A DNA stretch of 26,703 bases, taken from NCBI GenBank assembly GCA_002179805.1, contig NAVB01000404.1, positions 1 through 26,703 on the forward strand, read 5' to 3'. The DNA comes from Acanthamoeba lenticulata (Eukaryota; Discosea; Longamoebia; Acanthamoebidae). The translations under genes and the position numbers were made by a program. The notes under the pieces were generated by a model. That model searched no databases. It worked only from the letters and a program-made list of their open reading frames with translations, and was not told the origin of the DNA. Positions 11,052 to 22,987 of the stretch are shown here, piece after piece. Position 1 is the stretch's first letter. Each line of letters starts with the position of its first letter.

Positions 11052-11057
11052 AATAAA
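11052..11057 (+). terminator. Poly-A signal AATAAA of the coiled-coil gene
   Basis: AATAAA lies 84 bases after the stop codon at 10968 and 101 bases before the convergent CENP-K stop codon. Confidence 0.6.
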
Positions 11058-11157
11058 AGCACATCATCACTTGAACATGCATGCAGCTTAGCAGAACGTG
11101 GTCATTCCATGTAGCCCTCCACTCCGGTATTTTCTTTTTTCTTTTTTTATTTTAACA

Positions 11158-12279
11158 TTAAGAGGGTGTGAAGTGGCGGAGGTGAAGAAGCGACGCGTCT
11201 CGCGGGTGCTTCTGCGCAACGCCGGCGCGCACGAGGAGCTCCACGTAAGGCGGCCAGAGGGTGCGCTCGGCGGACACCAGCGGCACGGTCACTGCTGGTG
11301 GACGACCCGTGACATCCTGTTCTTCGTCCATCTCATCGTCATCGCCGCCTCGATGCCGACGGGCGCGAGACTTGCCTTGCCGGCTGCTGGCGTCGGCGGC
11401 ATCGAGCAGTTCCTCCAGCGTTTCGCGCATCGTCGCGTGGGCGGGCTTTTCGTCCACACCCAGCCGGGCACGCCTCGCCTTCTGTAAAATCATGAAAAAG
11501 AATAAATCATAAAAATGGAATTAATCAATAATATTTAAAATAAAATAAAAATCAAACCTTGGAGTCGTAGGAAGAAGATGCTTCGTCGGCGTCAGCGGGC
11601 AGCGAGTAGTGGCGATCAGCAAAGGCCAGGAGGCCCGTCCGCAGCGCCTCGTTGGCCGCACGAAGCGCTTCCGTCTCGCGCGCCAGCTCCTCCCGCTCCC
11701 TGGCACGTCCACCACCATCATCAACATCAACTTCATCCTCGTCCTCATCCTCGTTCTCATCAACAGCGGGGGCAAGGCGGGGCCAAAGAGAGAGTACTCC
11801 TGCGAGGCGGGCTCGTGCAGCGGCCGCTGCTGCTGGAGCTGGCGCAAGGCCTCGCCGATCGTCTGCGTCTCGGCCAGCAGCTCACGCTCCCTGCGCGGGC
11901 CGTGAGCCCAAGGAACGGGACCCAAGGACGAGACGAGATGGGGCGGGACGTGCCTGGCCAGGTCGGACGTGGCCTGGTGCAGCTGGCGCCGGAGAAGGGT
12001 GAGGGCCTGGTCGAGCTCGGTCGTCGCGGCATCGACGGCCTCGGGGCGCAGCAGCCTTCGTCGCGCGTCGTCGTCGGCCTCGCCGTCGTTCTCGTCGCGC
12101 GCCTGATCCTGCTCCTCCTCGAGCCTGTTCCCCGCAGTCCACCCCAGCCCACGTCGTCAGACGAGCACAGGCAGAGGCCGAGGTCGGGGAAGGGCTCGCA
12201 CTCGAGAGCACGCAGGGCGGCCTCCAGGTGCAGGATTTTGGCCTTGACGATAGCTGTTTTTTTGTTTTGTTTTGTTTTG

Positions 12280-12310
<31 letters not shown>

Positions 12311-12888
12311 GTTTTTTGGGTGGTGATGTGTAGTGTAAGAACGGTGTAGGGGCCACGCTGTCAACAAGAAGCAACGTGGGCGGCCGTACCGGTTCGCTGG
12401 TGTTGCGAGGACGAGGAAGCGCCGGGCTCGGCCGGGCTGACGTCGGGGCCGGACATGTTGGTGTTGACGCGTAGCGGCCGAAGCACGTTCTGCCTCTTGG
12501 CCAGCTTGCCACGGGCCGCGGCGATGCGCTGCGCGGCTTGTGCCAGGTTGGCCTCGCGCCGCTCCGCCTCGTCGCCCTCCTCAGGCGGGTGTGCATGTAT
12601 GCGCGCCTCGCGCTTGTGGTGCAGCTGCACGATGTTGAGGAGCCAGCCCTCGACACTGCCACCGCCCTCGGTCAGCTGCCAGGCCCGATCCCTCACCCGC
12701 CTCTGCCATTCGTGGTCCTGTGATGCGGCCACTCGTCAGCGGGCGTAGGCTGCAGTGTAATCTTGCAAGTAAAATCCAAAAAATCAATCAAAAAATGTTG
12801 GAAAAAAATTGGGTGCACGTACGAGCGTGTCAGGCGCCGACCAGCCGCTGTGTTGCTGCTCGCGCGGCCCTGGGGTCTCGTCTTCCAT
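11158..12888 (-). CDS. CENPK: Centromere protein K (CENP-K) homologue, CCAN kinetochore subunit
   Basis: Six exons on the minus strand (12823-12888, 12390-12717, 12153-12253, 11765-12108, 11558-11699, 11158-11481) give 434 residues. The key evidence is the C-terminus: from Trp403 it reads WPPYVELLVRAGV, then HPRD, then LRHF. This matches the distinctive CENP-K ending (WPPYVELLLR, then G, then RHPEDP, then the final Phe-containing motif). Upstream, FADRHYSLP and an amphipathic TLEELLDAA helix match the pre-C-terminal part of CENP-K. The rest is coiled coil with acidic linkers. CENP-K sits in the constitutive centromere-associated network with CENP-H/I/M and links CENP-A chromatin to the outer kinetochore. 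The intron 12109-12152 is only 44 bases and has alternative borders. The 65-base intron 11700-11764 has a weak GTTGAT donor. Both are needed for frame. Confidence 0.85.
12257..12317. repeat. (GTTTT)n / (AAAAC)n microsatellite inside a CENP-K intron
   Basis: Plus-strand TTTTG repeats about ten times, ending in longer T runs. It fills most of intron 12254-12389 of the minus-strand CENP-K gene, where the transcript would read AAAAC repeats. Confidence 0.95.
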
Positions 12889-13136
12889 TATGTCTTCTTT
12901 TTGTGTTTTAAAAAATAGATAAAATTGTTAAAATGATTTCCCAGCAATAACCTGACGGCTACCACGGAGAAGAAAAACGGAACGACAGCGGAGGCCATAA
13001 GGTTGGTTGATCTTTGCATCCATCGTTGCTTTGTTGCGACGTTGTCTGCTCTCCTCCTCTTCCTTCATTTCATCTACATCAGCCCTCATCGGCGGAGCGG
13101 ACACCGGGCAGCCACGATCGATCCTTTGAAGTCATA
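12889..13136. promoter_or_regulatory. Divergent promoter between CENPK and the importin gene
   Basis: The two start codons diverge across 248 bases. The part near CENPK is A/T-rich (TTTTAAAAAATAG near 12905); the part near the importin is CT-rich (CTCCTCCTCTTCC near 13051). I see no certain TATA box. The function is inferred from arrangement. Confidence 0.45.
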
Positions 13137-16100
13137 ATGGAACTCCAGCAGATCGCCGCCACTTTGCAGGGCACTTTTGATGCTTCGGCTGACGTCCGTA
13201 AGGCTGCCGAAGCCCAATTGGAGACTGTACGTGTTTGTTTCCGCCTTTCATCTGCACAAATTAAAATTTGCTCCGCAAGATTAGTTAGTATTCATCGTTC
13301 GTTTCCTCCACTCTAGTTCCTCGACGTTCCGGGCTATGTCGTGGGTCTCCTCAAGATCATGACCGCCACCGACGTTCCTCTGCCCATCCGTCAGGCTGCC
13401 TCCATTCAGTTCAAGACGCTCATCCACACCCGCTGGGTACCTTCATATAAAACCCTTTTATTTATTTTATTATTGTGAAATGCTTATTTATGGATTATGC
13501 CTTGAGCAGAACGCCAAGAACAAGAAGAGGCGCCTCACAGATGAGGAAAAGACCCTCGTCAAGCAGAACATCGTCGAGCTCATCGTCCACGTCCCGCCCG
13601 TGGTGAGGTTCGTTCTCCTTTGCTCAAGCCTCCACTTCCTTCTGCAGCTTCCTCACATAGCAATGTTTCAACCGACATGATGGACATGAAGGTCGCAGAT
13701 CGCCGTGTCGCTGAGGCAGGTCCTGGAGAAGGAATTCCCCCAGAACTGGACCGACCTGGTGCCTCGCGTGCTGTCCTACTTCAACACGCAGGACGTGCCG
13801 CGCCTCCACGGCGCCCTCTTCACGCTGCGCATCATCGTCAAGAAGTACGAGCACAAGCCCTCGGAGGGTGGCCTTCGCGAGCCGCTGCACCAGATCGTGC
13901 AGGCGGCCTTCCCGACGCTGCTTCAGCTCTTCGCGGCTCTCTCCAAGCACACCAGCCTCGAGGCCTGCGTCCTCCAGCGCCTCCTCACCAAGATCTTCTG
14001 GTCCGCCACCCAGGTGCGTAGTAGCTCTCTCCCTGACCACGTCAAAGACGTGAGTTGAACTGCTGCAATAACAACAAAAATGCCTCTACACGAGATTGAC
14101 TTTGGGGGGGGGGGGCTTTCAGAACAACATGCCGCCGCAGCTGCGCGACCTCAAGGTCCTCGAGAGCTGGTTCGTCATTTTCAATGAGCTCTTGCTCAGG
14201 CCGGTCCCCGCTGAGGTGCGCCCTCGTCGCATCTTTCTTTCAGCTTGAAAGATTTTACAAAATCTGATTTGTATTTCGATTATGTAGGGCCAACCTGAGG
14301 AGATCTCCGAGAGGAAGAACTTCCCTCCTTGGAAGCTCAAGAAGTGGATCGTGCACATCTACAACCGGTTTATGGGTCGGTACGCCCTCAAGAGGAAGAC
14401 GGACGACGCGGAGAGCAAGACCTTTAGCGACAACTTCCGCACGGGTTTCGCGCCCAAGTTCCTGGAGACGCTCCTCCAGTTCCTGTCGGGCATCCCCAAC
14501 GGCCAGTTCATCCCGCCCAGCATCGTCGCCGTCGCGCTCAACTTCATCGGCCACGCGTATGTCTGGCCTTTCCACACACCCCATCTGGCTTTTTGCAGCC
14601 TGTTGGCTCATGTCAACAACTTTGACAACAACCACAGGATTCGCCATGCGACGACCTACCAGATCCTGAAGCCGCACATCCCGGTCTTCTTCGACAAGAT
14701 CATGTTCCCGCTGTTCTGCTTCAACGACGCCGACGCCGAGCTGTGGGAGGAGGACCCCGTGGAGCTCATCCGCAAGGAGTCTGACCTCCTGGAGGACTTC
14801 TGGGACCCGCGCCTCACGGGCATGAACCTGCTGCTCGACCTCATGCAGCTCCGCTCGGCCGACTACCTCCACATGGTGATCACCTACTGCGTCAACGTGC
14901 TCAACGAGTACCAGGCCTGCCGCGAGAACCCGCGCCCAGAGCCTCTCGCCCGCCGCAAGGACGGAGCCCTCGTGGTCATCGGCAACCTGGTCTCGCGCCT
15001 CGAGCGCGTCCCCGAGTACAAGCAGTCCCTCGAGGGCATGCTCACGAACCACGTCGTCCCCGAGTTCACCTCTGTCTACCCCTTCCTTCGCGCTCGGGTT
15101 GGTTTCCCTTTTTTAAAATTTATATTTCTCATTATTTTAACATTTACTATTTATTGGATCGTTTCCCATTTTCTGGAATTAATTTCTAAATTTATTGCGT
15201 GCTTTTCAGGCTTGTTGGATCTTTGGCGAGTGCTTCCACGTCGAGTACACGAACCCGGCGGTGTTCGTGGCTGGCCTGGAGCAGGTGCTCCGATTGACCA
15301 AGGACAGCGACCTGCCGGTGCGCCTCAAGGCCGCCATCTCGCTCCGCCTCCTGTGCCAGAACGAGCATGCCTTCGAGCCCCTCAAGTCTGTCCTGCCTCA
15401 CCTCCTCGAGAGTACGTTTATCCTTGCTTCGTAGTTATTTTACACTTTTCAGTATTTTATTCGACCTTTTAAAATTTTTATTATTATTTTTGGTTATAAG
15501 CAACACGCTCATTTCTTTGTGCACATGCAGTGTACTTCTCGTTGATGAACGAGCTGGAGAACGACGATCTCGTCAAGTCGCTCGAGATGTTGATTCAGTG
15601 CTTCGCTGATGACATTGCCCCCTACGCCCTCGGCCTCATCCAGCGGCTCCGCGATGTACGTCTCATTTGTTTATTTATTTATTTTCTTCCCATCGTTCTC
15701 ATGGACGTATCAATGGTGCAGACGGTCCTCCGCTTGGTGATGACGAGCGACGAGGAAGAGGAAGACGATGTCGCCGTCATGGCCGCTGCCGAGTGCCTCA
15801 CCGCCATCGAGACCATCCTCGACAGGTTCGCTTTTTTATTCAATTTATTTTTACATTCGTTTGTATTGTTTCAAAATGCTTTTTAAAGTGTTTTCGAAAA
15901 ATCTAAAATCATTGCCTATTTTGTGGCCGCGCAGCATCACCAAGCACCCGGAGCTGTACGAGCAGGTGGAGCCGCTGCTGCTCCCGCTGCTGGTGCGGCT
16001 GCTGCAGGACGACGCCATGGAGTTCATGGAGGAGACCCTCAAGATCATGGGCTACCTCACCTTCTACGGCCGCGGCATCTCTCTGCGCCTGTGGGAGCTC

Positions 16101-17772
16101 TTCCCGCTCCTCTACCAGGCCTTCACCAGCTGGGCCACCGACTGGATGGACCGTACGCGTCCTTTTTCTTCTTCTATTTCTTTTCAACTGTTCAAATTTT
16201 TTTCATTTAAATTTTAATAATTCCAAAATACTTTTGAAAATGTGCAGAGATTCTGGTCCCGCTGGACAACTACATCTCGCGAGGCACGGATGTGTTCCTG
16301 TCGAACCCGGACTACCTCAAGATGGTCCTCTCCATGTATCAGAAGGTGCTGTCCCTTGCCGTCTTCTTCTCGTGTTTTTCATGTTTTTTATTACTCTTTT
16401 GATTTAAAAAAAGAATCATTCTAAAACTATTCATTTGGGTGAACAGTTGATGGGAGACAAGAGCATCGCCGACGCCGACTCGCGGGAGGGCGCCAAGCTC
16501 ATCGAGATCGTCCTCCAGAACTGCCGCGTATGTGGAGGCCCGCCCAGCGTGATTTTCTTCTTATTAATCATTAATCATATTCTTATTAATCATTAATCAT
16601 TAATCATAGGGCCGCATCGACGACTACGTGCCGGGCATCGTGGAGCTGGCCGTCTTGCGCCTCCTCTCGCCCGAGACCACCAAGCGGTCCCTCAAGGTCC
16701 TTTGCCTTGAAGTCGTACGTCTTCTTCCACACGATGATGATGATGATGATGAAGAAGGTCTTGACGCTGACAATGATGATGATGGTGGCGGTCGATGGAT
16801 GGATCACACACAGGTGGCCAATTCGCTGTGGTACAACCCGGCGCTGGCGCTGCGGGCGCTGGACGCCAAGAGCATGGTGGGGCCCGTGTTCCAGGCCTGG
16901 TACGACCTGAGCGACAAGTTCACGCGGCTGCAGGACAAGAAGCTGTCCATCGTGGGCCTCTCGGCCGTGCTCGAGGTCCCGTTCGCCTCGCTCCCGCCCT
17001 CGGTCCAGCAGGCCATGGGCTCCCTCTTCATGCTCCTCCTCAAGTTCCTCCACCTCTACGAGATGCAAAAGACCAGTACGTGTTCTCGTGTGTGTGTCGT
17101 GCCATGCGCGTGTGTCGTGCGCGTGTGTCGTGTCGTGCGATGGCTCACGCCATGGACAACAGAGACAAAGACGGGAGGTGAGGATGATGAGGACGGCGAG
17201 GACGGCGAGGATGATGACGACGACGATGATGACGAGTACGATGAAGATGACGACGAAGACGAGGAGGAGGACCACACAGTGCCCGAGGACCAGGACGTCG
17301 ACGGCGACGCCGAGTCCCTCGTCCAGCTGGCCGAAGCCGTACGTCATCAGCCTCTTGCCGTCGCGCGCGCACGAGTTGTCGTTCTAATCGTTACACACAC
17401 ACACGGGACGAATGCAGGCGGGCGAGTACTCGTTCGAGGCCTTCAAGGGCGAGGATGATGAGCTTGCGGACAGCACCATCATCACGTCCCCGCTCGACAA
17501 CGTGGAGCCCTACATCTTCTTTGCCCAGCACGTGGAAGGCACGTCCCTTCTTGCATCATCGCCTCATTGTTTCACCATCTTGGTCAACTTGCTGACCATC
17601 GTCTTCTTCATTGATCACAGCCCTGTCGCAGCGAGACGGGCCCGTGTACGCCAAGCTCATGGAGGGGCTCCAGGGCGAGCAGCGCGTGTTCTACAACGCC
17701 ATCCTCCAGCAGGCCGCCACCACGGCCCAGCAGTATGCCGCTTCTTCGGGTGGCGCGCCCGCTTCGTCTTAA
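13137..17772 (+). CDS. IPO7: Importin-7/8-type nuclear import receptor (importin-beta family)
   Basis: Eighteen exons join without frame break to 1027 residues; human importin-7 is 1038. Exons: 13137-13226, 13317-13436, 13510-13602, 13699-14013, 14123-14215, 14288-14556, 14638-15097, 15210-15411, 15531-15655, 15722-15825, 15935-16152, 16248-16345, 16447-16527, 16610-16714, 16814-17075, 17163-17338, 17418-17538, 17621-17772. The N-terminus (AAEAQLETF, PIRQAASIQFKTLI) is the importin-beta N-terminal domain that binds Ran-GTP. HEAT repeats follow throughout, with family blocks such as GAFTL-like LHGALFTLRI, NFIGHAIRHATTY and MEETLKIMGYLTFYGRGIS. An acidic run at about residues 882-915 matches the acidic loop of importin-7/8. 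It should carry cargo such as histones and ribosomal proteins through the nuclear pore. The intron after 17538 needs a GC donor. Confidence 0.95.
14104..14115 (+). repeat. Run of 12 G in an importin intron
   Basis: Twelve consecutive G lie just before the CTTTCAG acceptor of intron 14014-14122. Such a run could slip in sequencing. It is intronic, so it does not affect the protein. Confidence 0.9.
16561..16608 (+). repeat. TTAATCA repeats in an importin intron
   Basis: TTAATCA recurs at least five times in the 82-base intron 16528-16609, directly before the CATAG acceptor. TTAAT-type units can act as branch sites, so several may be usable; this is inference. Confidence 0.85.
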
Positions 17773-18926
<1,154 letters not shown>

Positions 18927-19159
18927 ATGGGCTGGTCTTATCGCTCGAGCCAACTAGCAAGATCGAGCGCAAAAACCCTCCACGTTCGTTTACATTTGTA
19001 CAAATGTCTCCATTTGTAAACATCCCCATTCGTAAATACAGTACATATCTATCTCTACTACCGTACTCAAAATAATTCGTTCTCTCTTCGAGTCCGCTTT
19101 CAACGAAGGGGCGGTGCTCGGTTTTATTTGTGGAAGACCAAGCGAGCGTCGTAGCATGG
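18927..19159. other. Ubiquitin-AN1 3' UTR and upstream region of the next gene
   Basis: No gene is visible. At 18990-19040 a near-repeat of CATTTGTA(C/A)A occurs twice and a CATTCGTAAAT once. These may be 3' processing or promoter elements, but I cannot assign them. Confidence 0.4.
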
Positions 19160-20141
19160 ATGTCAATTGATTTGTGTATGGAGCCAGCAGCAACACATCA
19201 AGGGGCTGCTGAAGGCGCGGAGGAAGCCAGCGCTATGGCCACCGCCACCCCAGCTGGCGCCTTGCCGTGGGCGCTGGGAGTACAGGCCAACGGGGTGGTC
19301 AAGGTGCACTTTGAGCGCGACTGGCTTGTGCGCTCACCCGATGACCGCGAGGTGGCTGCTGCCGTCGAGCACGCCTTCCGCGCTACGTGCAGCTTCGACG
19401 TTCCTCCAGATGTACGTCGTCATCTTCACTAATTTCTTCAGATGGAAGAGGTCCTGACCACGCTGGCTGGCCGCAGTACCAGCTGAGCGTCGCACCTGGC
19501 CACCCGCTGGCCGAGGTTGGCCTGGAAGCCAACACGCTACGCCAGTTCATCCAGCAACGTGGTTTCTTTATGATCCACATCAAGCGGGGCACCGACCCCC
19601 TCTTTGTCTCCGCCCAGGACCATGGTTCTTCTTCTTTCTTCTTCTACTTTTCTACTTCAACCACTTCATGTTGCTTACGCCTGCTGCACAGACTACAGGC
19701 GGATGGAGGATCTGCTGCAAGAGCTCGACGAGGAGAAGCGGGCGCGGCGCAAGCTCGAGTGGGAGCTCGTCGAAGAGGCCGAGGCGCGCAACGAGCTCGC
19801 GCGGCAGCTCCAGGCCGAGCGCGCCCACAGCAACCTCCTCCGCCAGCGGTGCGTGCTTGCTTGCATAGGCGTGGTGATGAACCACTTTCTTCCTCTTGTC
19901 GATGATGCTCAAGTTGTTGGTGGGCCACAGCATCGCCGAGCTCGAGGAGCAGATGAGCGCGGCGCTACGCGGAGCGCGGCAGGCTGTGGGCGCGCTCGAG
20001 GAGGGCCTGGCCGTCGCGGCCACCAACCTGTCGGCCTCGCCCTGGGCGGCTCCGTCGCTTCCTTCTGCGACGTCCTCTGGTGGCGGCCGCCCAGGACGAG
20101 GCAAAGGCGCGGCAGCTACAGGTCGCAAGAAAAACAAATAA
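19160..20141 (+). CDS. Unknown protein: N-terminal globular region, C-terminal coiled coil
   Basis: Exons 19160-19411, 19477-19624, 19692-19848 and 19931-20141 give 255 residues. I recognise no family. Residues 45-133 look globular (GVQANGVVKVHFERDW, LVRSPDDREVAAAVEHAF, then TLRQFIQQRGFFMIHIKRG). Residues 134-218 form a long, charged coiled coil (RRMEDLLQELDEEKRARRK, IAELEEQMSAAL). The end is Gly/Ala/Ser-rich and finishes GRKKNK, a basic tail. No signal peptide or membrane span is visible. It may be a cytoskeletal or trafficking adaptor; that is only a guess from shape. The start at 19160 is the first in-frame ATG; Met176-like ATGs 18 and 36 residues later are alternatives. AATAAA overlaps the stop codon, with a second copy 12 bases later. 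Confidence 0.75.
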
Positions 20142-20158
20142 TAAATAATAAAAATAAA
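20140..20158 (+). terminator. Overlapping stop codon and poly-A signals
   Basis: AATAAA at 20140-20145 overlaps the TAA stop of the coiled-coil gene; a second AATAAA is at 20153-20158. Confidence 0.5.
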
Positions 20159-20410
20159 ATATCAAACAGAAGTTGAAGGGTACATGCATCCGGTTCGTAT
20201 ATCTTAATCAAAAGGGAAGTCGAGGAGGACGACCTCTTGCTCATACGTAACGCCACCACCAAAACGAAGCCGTACAAAAGTGACGAATGGCGCGTCCTGC
20301 ATTCCCTCCGCCCCACCAATGCCGGTGCTCTCCTCTCTTCGCACAGTCGACGCACCAACACCAGCAAATACAACACAACAAAACTGCACACAAAAAAAGA
20401 AGCTTCGCCC

Positions 20411-21670
20411 ATGTCTTTGGTGGATCGCTTGGCTGCCGTCTTCCGCAGGCCGAGGCACTTTGAGCGCCTGCACCTGCTCGAGACCGGGGGTTCCGTCCAG
20501 CGACCAACAAGTGCCGCACTTCCCGAGGAGGAGGACCCCGACGGGGTAACCCACAACATGGAAGCGCAAACCACCACGACGGCGCACTGCTTCCAGCGGG
20601 CTAACCGCCACCATGGTGACTCCACCACGGATAAACCGCCAAGCCAGCGGTGCCGAGAGGACGACTACTTCAACGTGGAGGCCTCCACGACCACCGCAGA
20701 CGACTGCGCCGCGGCAGAGCAGCGCATGCGCGTGTGGCTTGTGGGCGACCGGCAGACGTGGCAGGACTGGGGCATCTCGCTTTGGTCCGAGTTTCTGGGC
20801 ACCTTCCTCCTCGTCTTTGTCGGTACAACCTCTCGCCCCCCCCCCCTTCGTTCTTTTTCCGCTTTCGTTTTCTCTTTTCTGGAACCACTTACGCTCCTGC
20901 GTGTGTCAAGGCTGCGGCATCGGCGTGCGCGCGGGGTCGACGAAGGAGGTCAACGCGGCGGCCTTCTTTGCGGTGATTATCTTCATCGTGGAGGCCTTTG
21001 TGCCCTTCTCGGGCGCCCACTTCAACCCGGTGGTGAGCCTCGTCATGTTCCTCAGCGGGGTCACTTGTCTGGGCCTGCTCGTGCTGCACACGCTGGTCCA
21101 ATGCGTGGCCGCCACGGCGGCCTCCTACCTCATGCTCGCGCTGTTGCCCGAGACCGAGGCCCAGAACTGCGCTGTCACCACCGTCCAGGCCGCCTGGCAC
21201 ACGCCCGTCGGTGCGCACACGACACGATGAGGCTGGGCTGCTTGGCCACGAGTCTAATGACGATAGGGTCATGAAATGGTGGCGCAGGCATGTGGAAGGC
21301 GACGTGCATGGAGGCTGTCATGACGGGCACCCTGACCTACGTGATCCTCACCACGGGCCTCCATTCCAAGGCCAAGGAGCGCAACTGCTTCTCCACTTTG
21401 GCCGTGGCGTGCACCGTAGGTATTGGGCCCATTTTATCTCTTTTTTGTTTTTATTTGTTTATTTTTAACAATACACGTGCGGTTGGCGCACCAGCAACGC
21501 TGATCCTGCTGGGCGGCGACCTCACGGGGACGTCGATGAACCCGGCACGCAGCTTGGGGCCCGCCATTGCGTGCGGCTACTGGGAGGACCAGTGGGTCTA
21601 CTTCGTGGGGCCGCCCGTCGGTGCCGTGCTGGCCTGGGCGGCCTACACGCTCACCCACCACAAGAGCTGA
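20411..21670 (+). CDS. Aquaporin (MIP family) with NPV in place of the first NPA and a long N-terminal extension
   Basis: Exons 20411-20822, 20911-21210, 21288-21419 and 21495-21670 give 339 residues. The pore domain starts near residue 115 ([17 protein letters not shown], the first membrane helix). The first half-helix box is GAHFNPV (Asn176-Pro-Val), where most aquaporins have NPA. The second is [11 protein letters not shown] (NPA 297-299, Arg300 of the selectivity filter), intact. The second half continues with [15 protein letters not shown], the last helix. Six hydrophobic spans fit the family. The first 110 residues are polar and low complexity (Thr, His, Ser), probably a cytosolic regulatory tail. 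The second box looks water-type rather than glycerol-type, so water transport is likely; in a free-living amoeba it could serve the contractile vacuole, which is inference. A run of 11 C lies in intron 1 (20836-20846). Confidence 0.92.
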
Positions 21671-21817
21671 TGTGGGGAACTTGTAAAAACATGATTGAAG
21701 AAATAATTAAAAAAAGAAAAAAAAAGAGAGAAATATCTGTTCATGTGGGACTGGTGTTGTTGTAGAATGCTTCTTCTTCACGCACACGATGCGTGTGGTG
21801 AGTTATGGGTTATTTAT

Positions 21818-22128
21818 TTATTTGCCCCTCATGTTGCCGCCAGGCTGCTGCTGGTGGTTGTAGTCCGTGTGCCGGATGACGTGGCGGCCCTTCCAGTTCT
21901 CGTGCTTGGAGTGCTGGGGCACCTCGTCGAACATGGCCTTCTGCTGCGCGTGCGCGACCTCCTTCTGGGCGATGTCAATCGTCTCCTTCTGGTCGGCCAA
22001 CTGCAGCTCCTTGTGGAGCTCAGCCACTACACGCCCAGACACAAAGTCAACCAGTGAGCACAAGGAGATGAACCTCTTGCAAGAACAGTAAACTTACAGT
22101 CTTTCTTATGAGTAGAGGGATCGCTCAT
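21818..22128 (-). CDS. Small unknown protein, 79 residues
   Basis: Exons 22098-22128 and 21818-22026 (minus) join in frame across a 71-base intron with a GTAAGT donor, the only perfect one in the window. The protein begins MSDPSTHKKDLAELHKEL. It has a helical, Gln/Ala-rich middle (KETIDIAQKEVAHAQQKAM) and a basic, His-rich end (GRHVIRHTDYNHQQQPGG). I recognise no family. There is no signal peptide or membrane span. It could be a small nuclear or cytosolic regulator; nothing in the sequence decides this. The stop codon is 148 bases from the convergent aquaporin stop. Confidence 0.7.
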
Positions 22129-22478
22129 GTTGATGGCAGTTGGTTGTTCTTGTTGGTGTTTAGTGTAGTGAAGTTGTTGTGGTTGCGAGTGCTGGATGTG
22201 TGCTTTATGTAGGCGACGCGGTCAGCTCGGGAGGACGGAGGCGTGGCGAAGCCGGAGGAGAACCCTTCGGTAATGCTGTTGAAGCATCGTGGAAAACAGG
22301 ACCGAGGCTGCCGAGCAGACGGCAGCTGACTGACGAACGTGCGACACGGCGAGCTGACGGAATGCCAAGCACGCGCCTCTGTGGCGCGCGCATCTACGGA
22401 TTGATGGACGCAAAGTAGAAAATCGATTTGTTCTTGGCATGTTTGTACAAGGGAAGGGGGGTACGGCACCAGGCACAA
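22129..22478. other. Promoter of the 79-residue gene and 3' region of the LYR gene
   Basis: No gene is supported in these 350 bases. A dyad GCTGCC (22307-22312) and GGCAGC (22321-22326) is present. The part next to 22128 is GTTGTTGGTGTTTAG-like. Short frames read on both strands show no family motif. Confidence 0.4.
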
Positions 22479-22888
22479 TCAATCGTCGTGCTCTTCCTCA
22501 TCAAGACCATACTGCACTCCCAAGCCAGTGAGAAAGACAGAAAGTTCACTCCCTCGTGGGCAACGCGGACCTTGGCCTCCAGCCACTTGAGATCTTTCTT
22601 GCCCCGTTCTAGAATTTCCTGTACTCGTTCCTCGTCATCTTCCTCTTTGTGCTGCGTGAAATGCTGTGAACAAGAGGTGAGGATCACTGCACAAGAAGAC
22701 TAAGAGAAGCAGCTGGAGAAGTTGAGGCCACGCACCGTGCGTGCATATTGATAGTAGTACGTGCGTGCAGCGCGGTCGTCCAAGCGCCGGATCGTTAGCA
22801 GGGCTTTACGGTAGAGCTGTCGCACCTCAGCAGTGTGCGACAGTGCGTTACTAGCTTGTCCACCTACCGCACCCACTCGCTGCATCAT
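22479..22888 (-). CDS. LYR-motif (Complex1_LYR) mitochondrial protein, LYRM9/ETFRF1-like
   Basis: Exons 22736-22888, 22571-22663 and 22479-22511 (minus) give 92 residues. Leu25-Tyr26-Arg27 form the LYR motif in VRQLYRKALLTIRRL. Downstream come YYYQYARTHFTQHK, an Arg/Phe-rich helix, and then EERVQEILERGKKDLKWLEAKYG. This order (LYR, then R..F..., then a charged helix I..L...G...L..L) is the standard Complex1_LYR layout of about 80-100 residues. Such proteins sit in the mitochondrial matrix, bind acyl carrier protein, and help assemble respiratory complexes or Fe-S proteins. The closest remembered relatives are LYRM9 and ETFRF1; I cannot choose. The last exon is only 33 bases and ends EEEHDD. 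Two adjacent ATGs (22888 and 22885) could start. Confidence 0.82.
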
Positions 22889-22987
22889 GAAAGCCACCTG
22901 CCGTGACCACAAGAGGAACTATGTTTTTGCGCAGTGTTTGTCGTATGTGTACGTCATGTTTGTTCAATCCCGCTTCGGACAGCAAGG

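Noticed and set aside
11765..11925. Apparent frameshift or pseudogene in CENP-K near 11765
   Set aside because: The coding frame seems to jump, but a 65-base GT-AG intron (11700-11764) restores it exactly, and all six exons then sum to a multiple of three.
19441..19490. Exon starting at the ATTTCTTCAG acceptor (19441)
   Set aside because: It gives a stop codon after 14 codons. The acceptor at 19476 leads to a long open frame that matches the later exons in phase.
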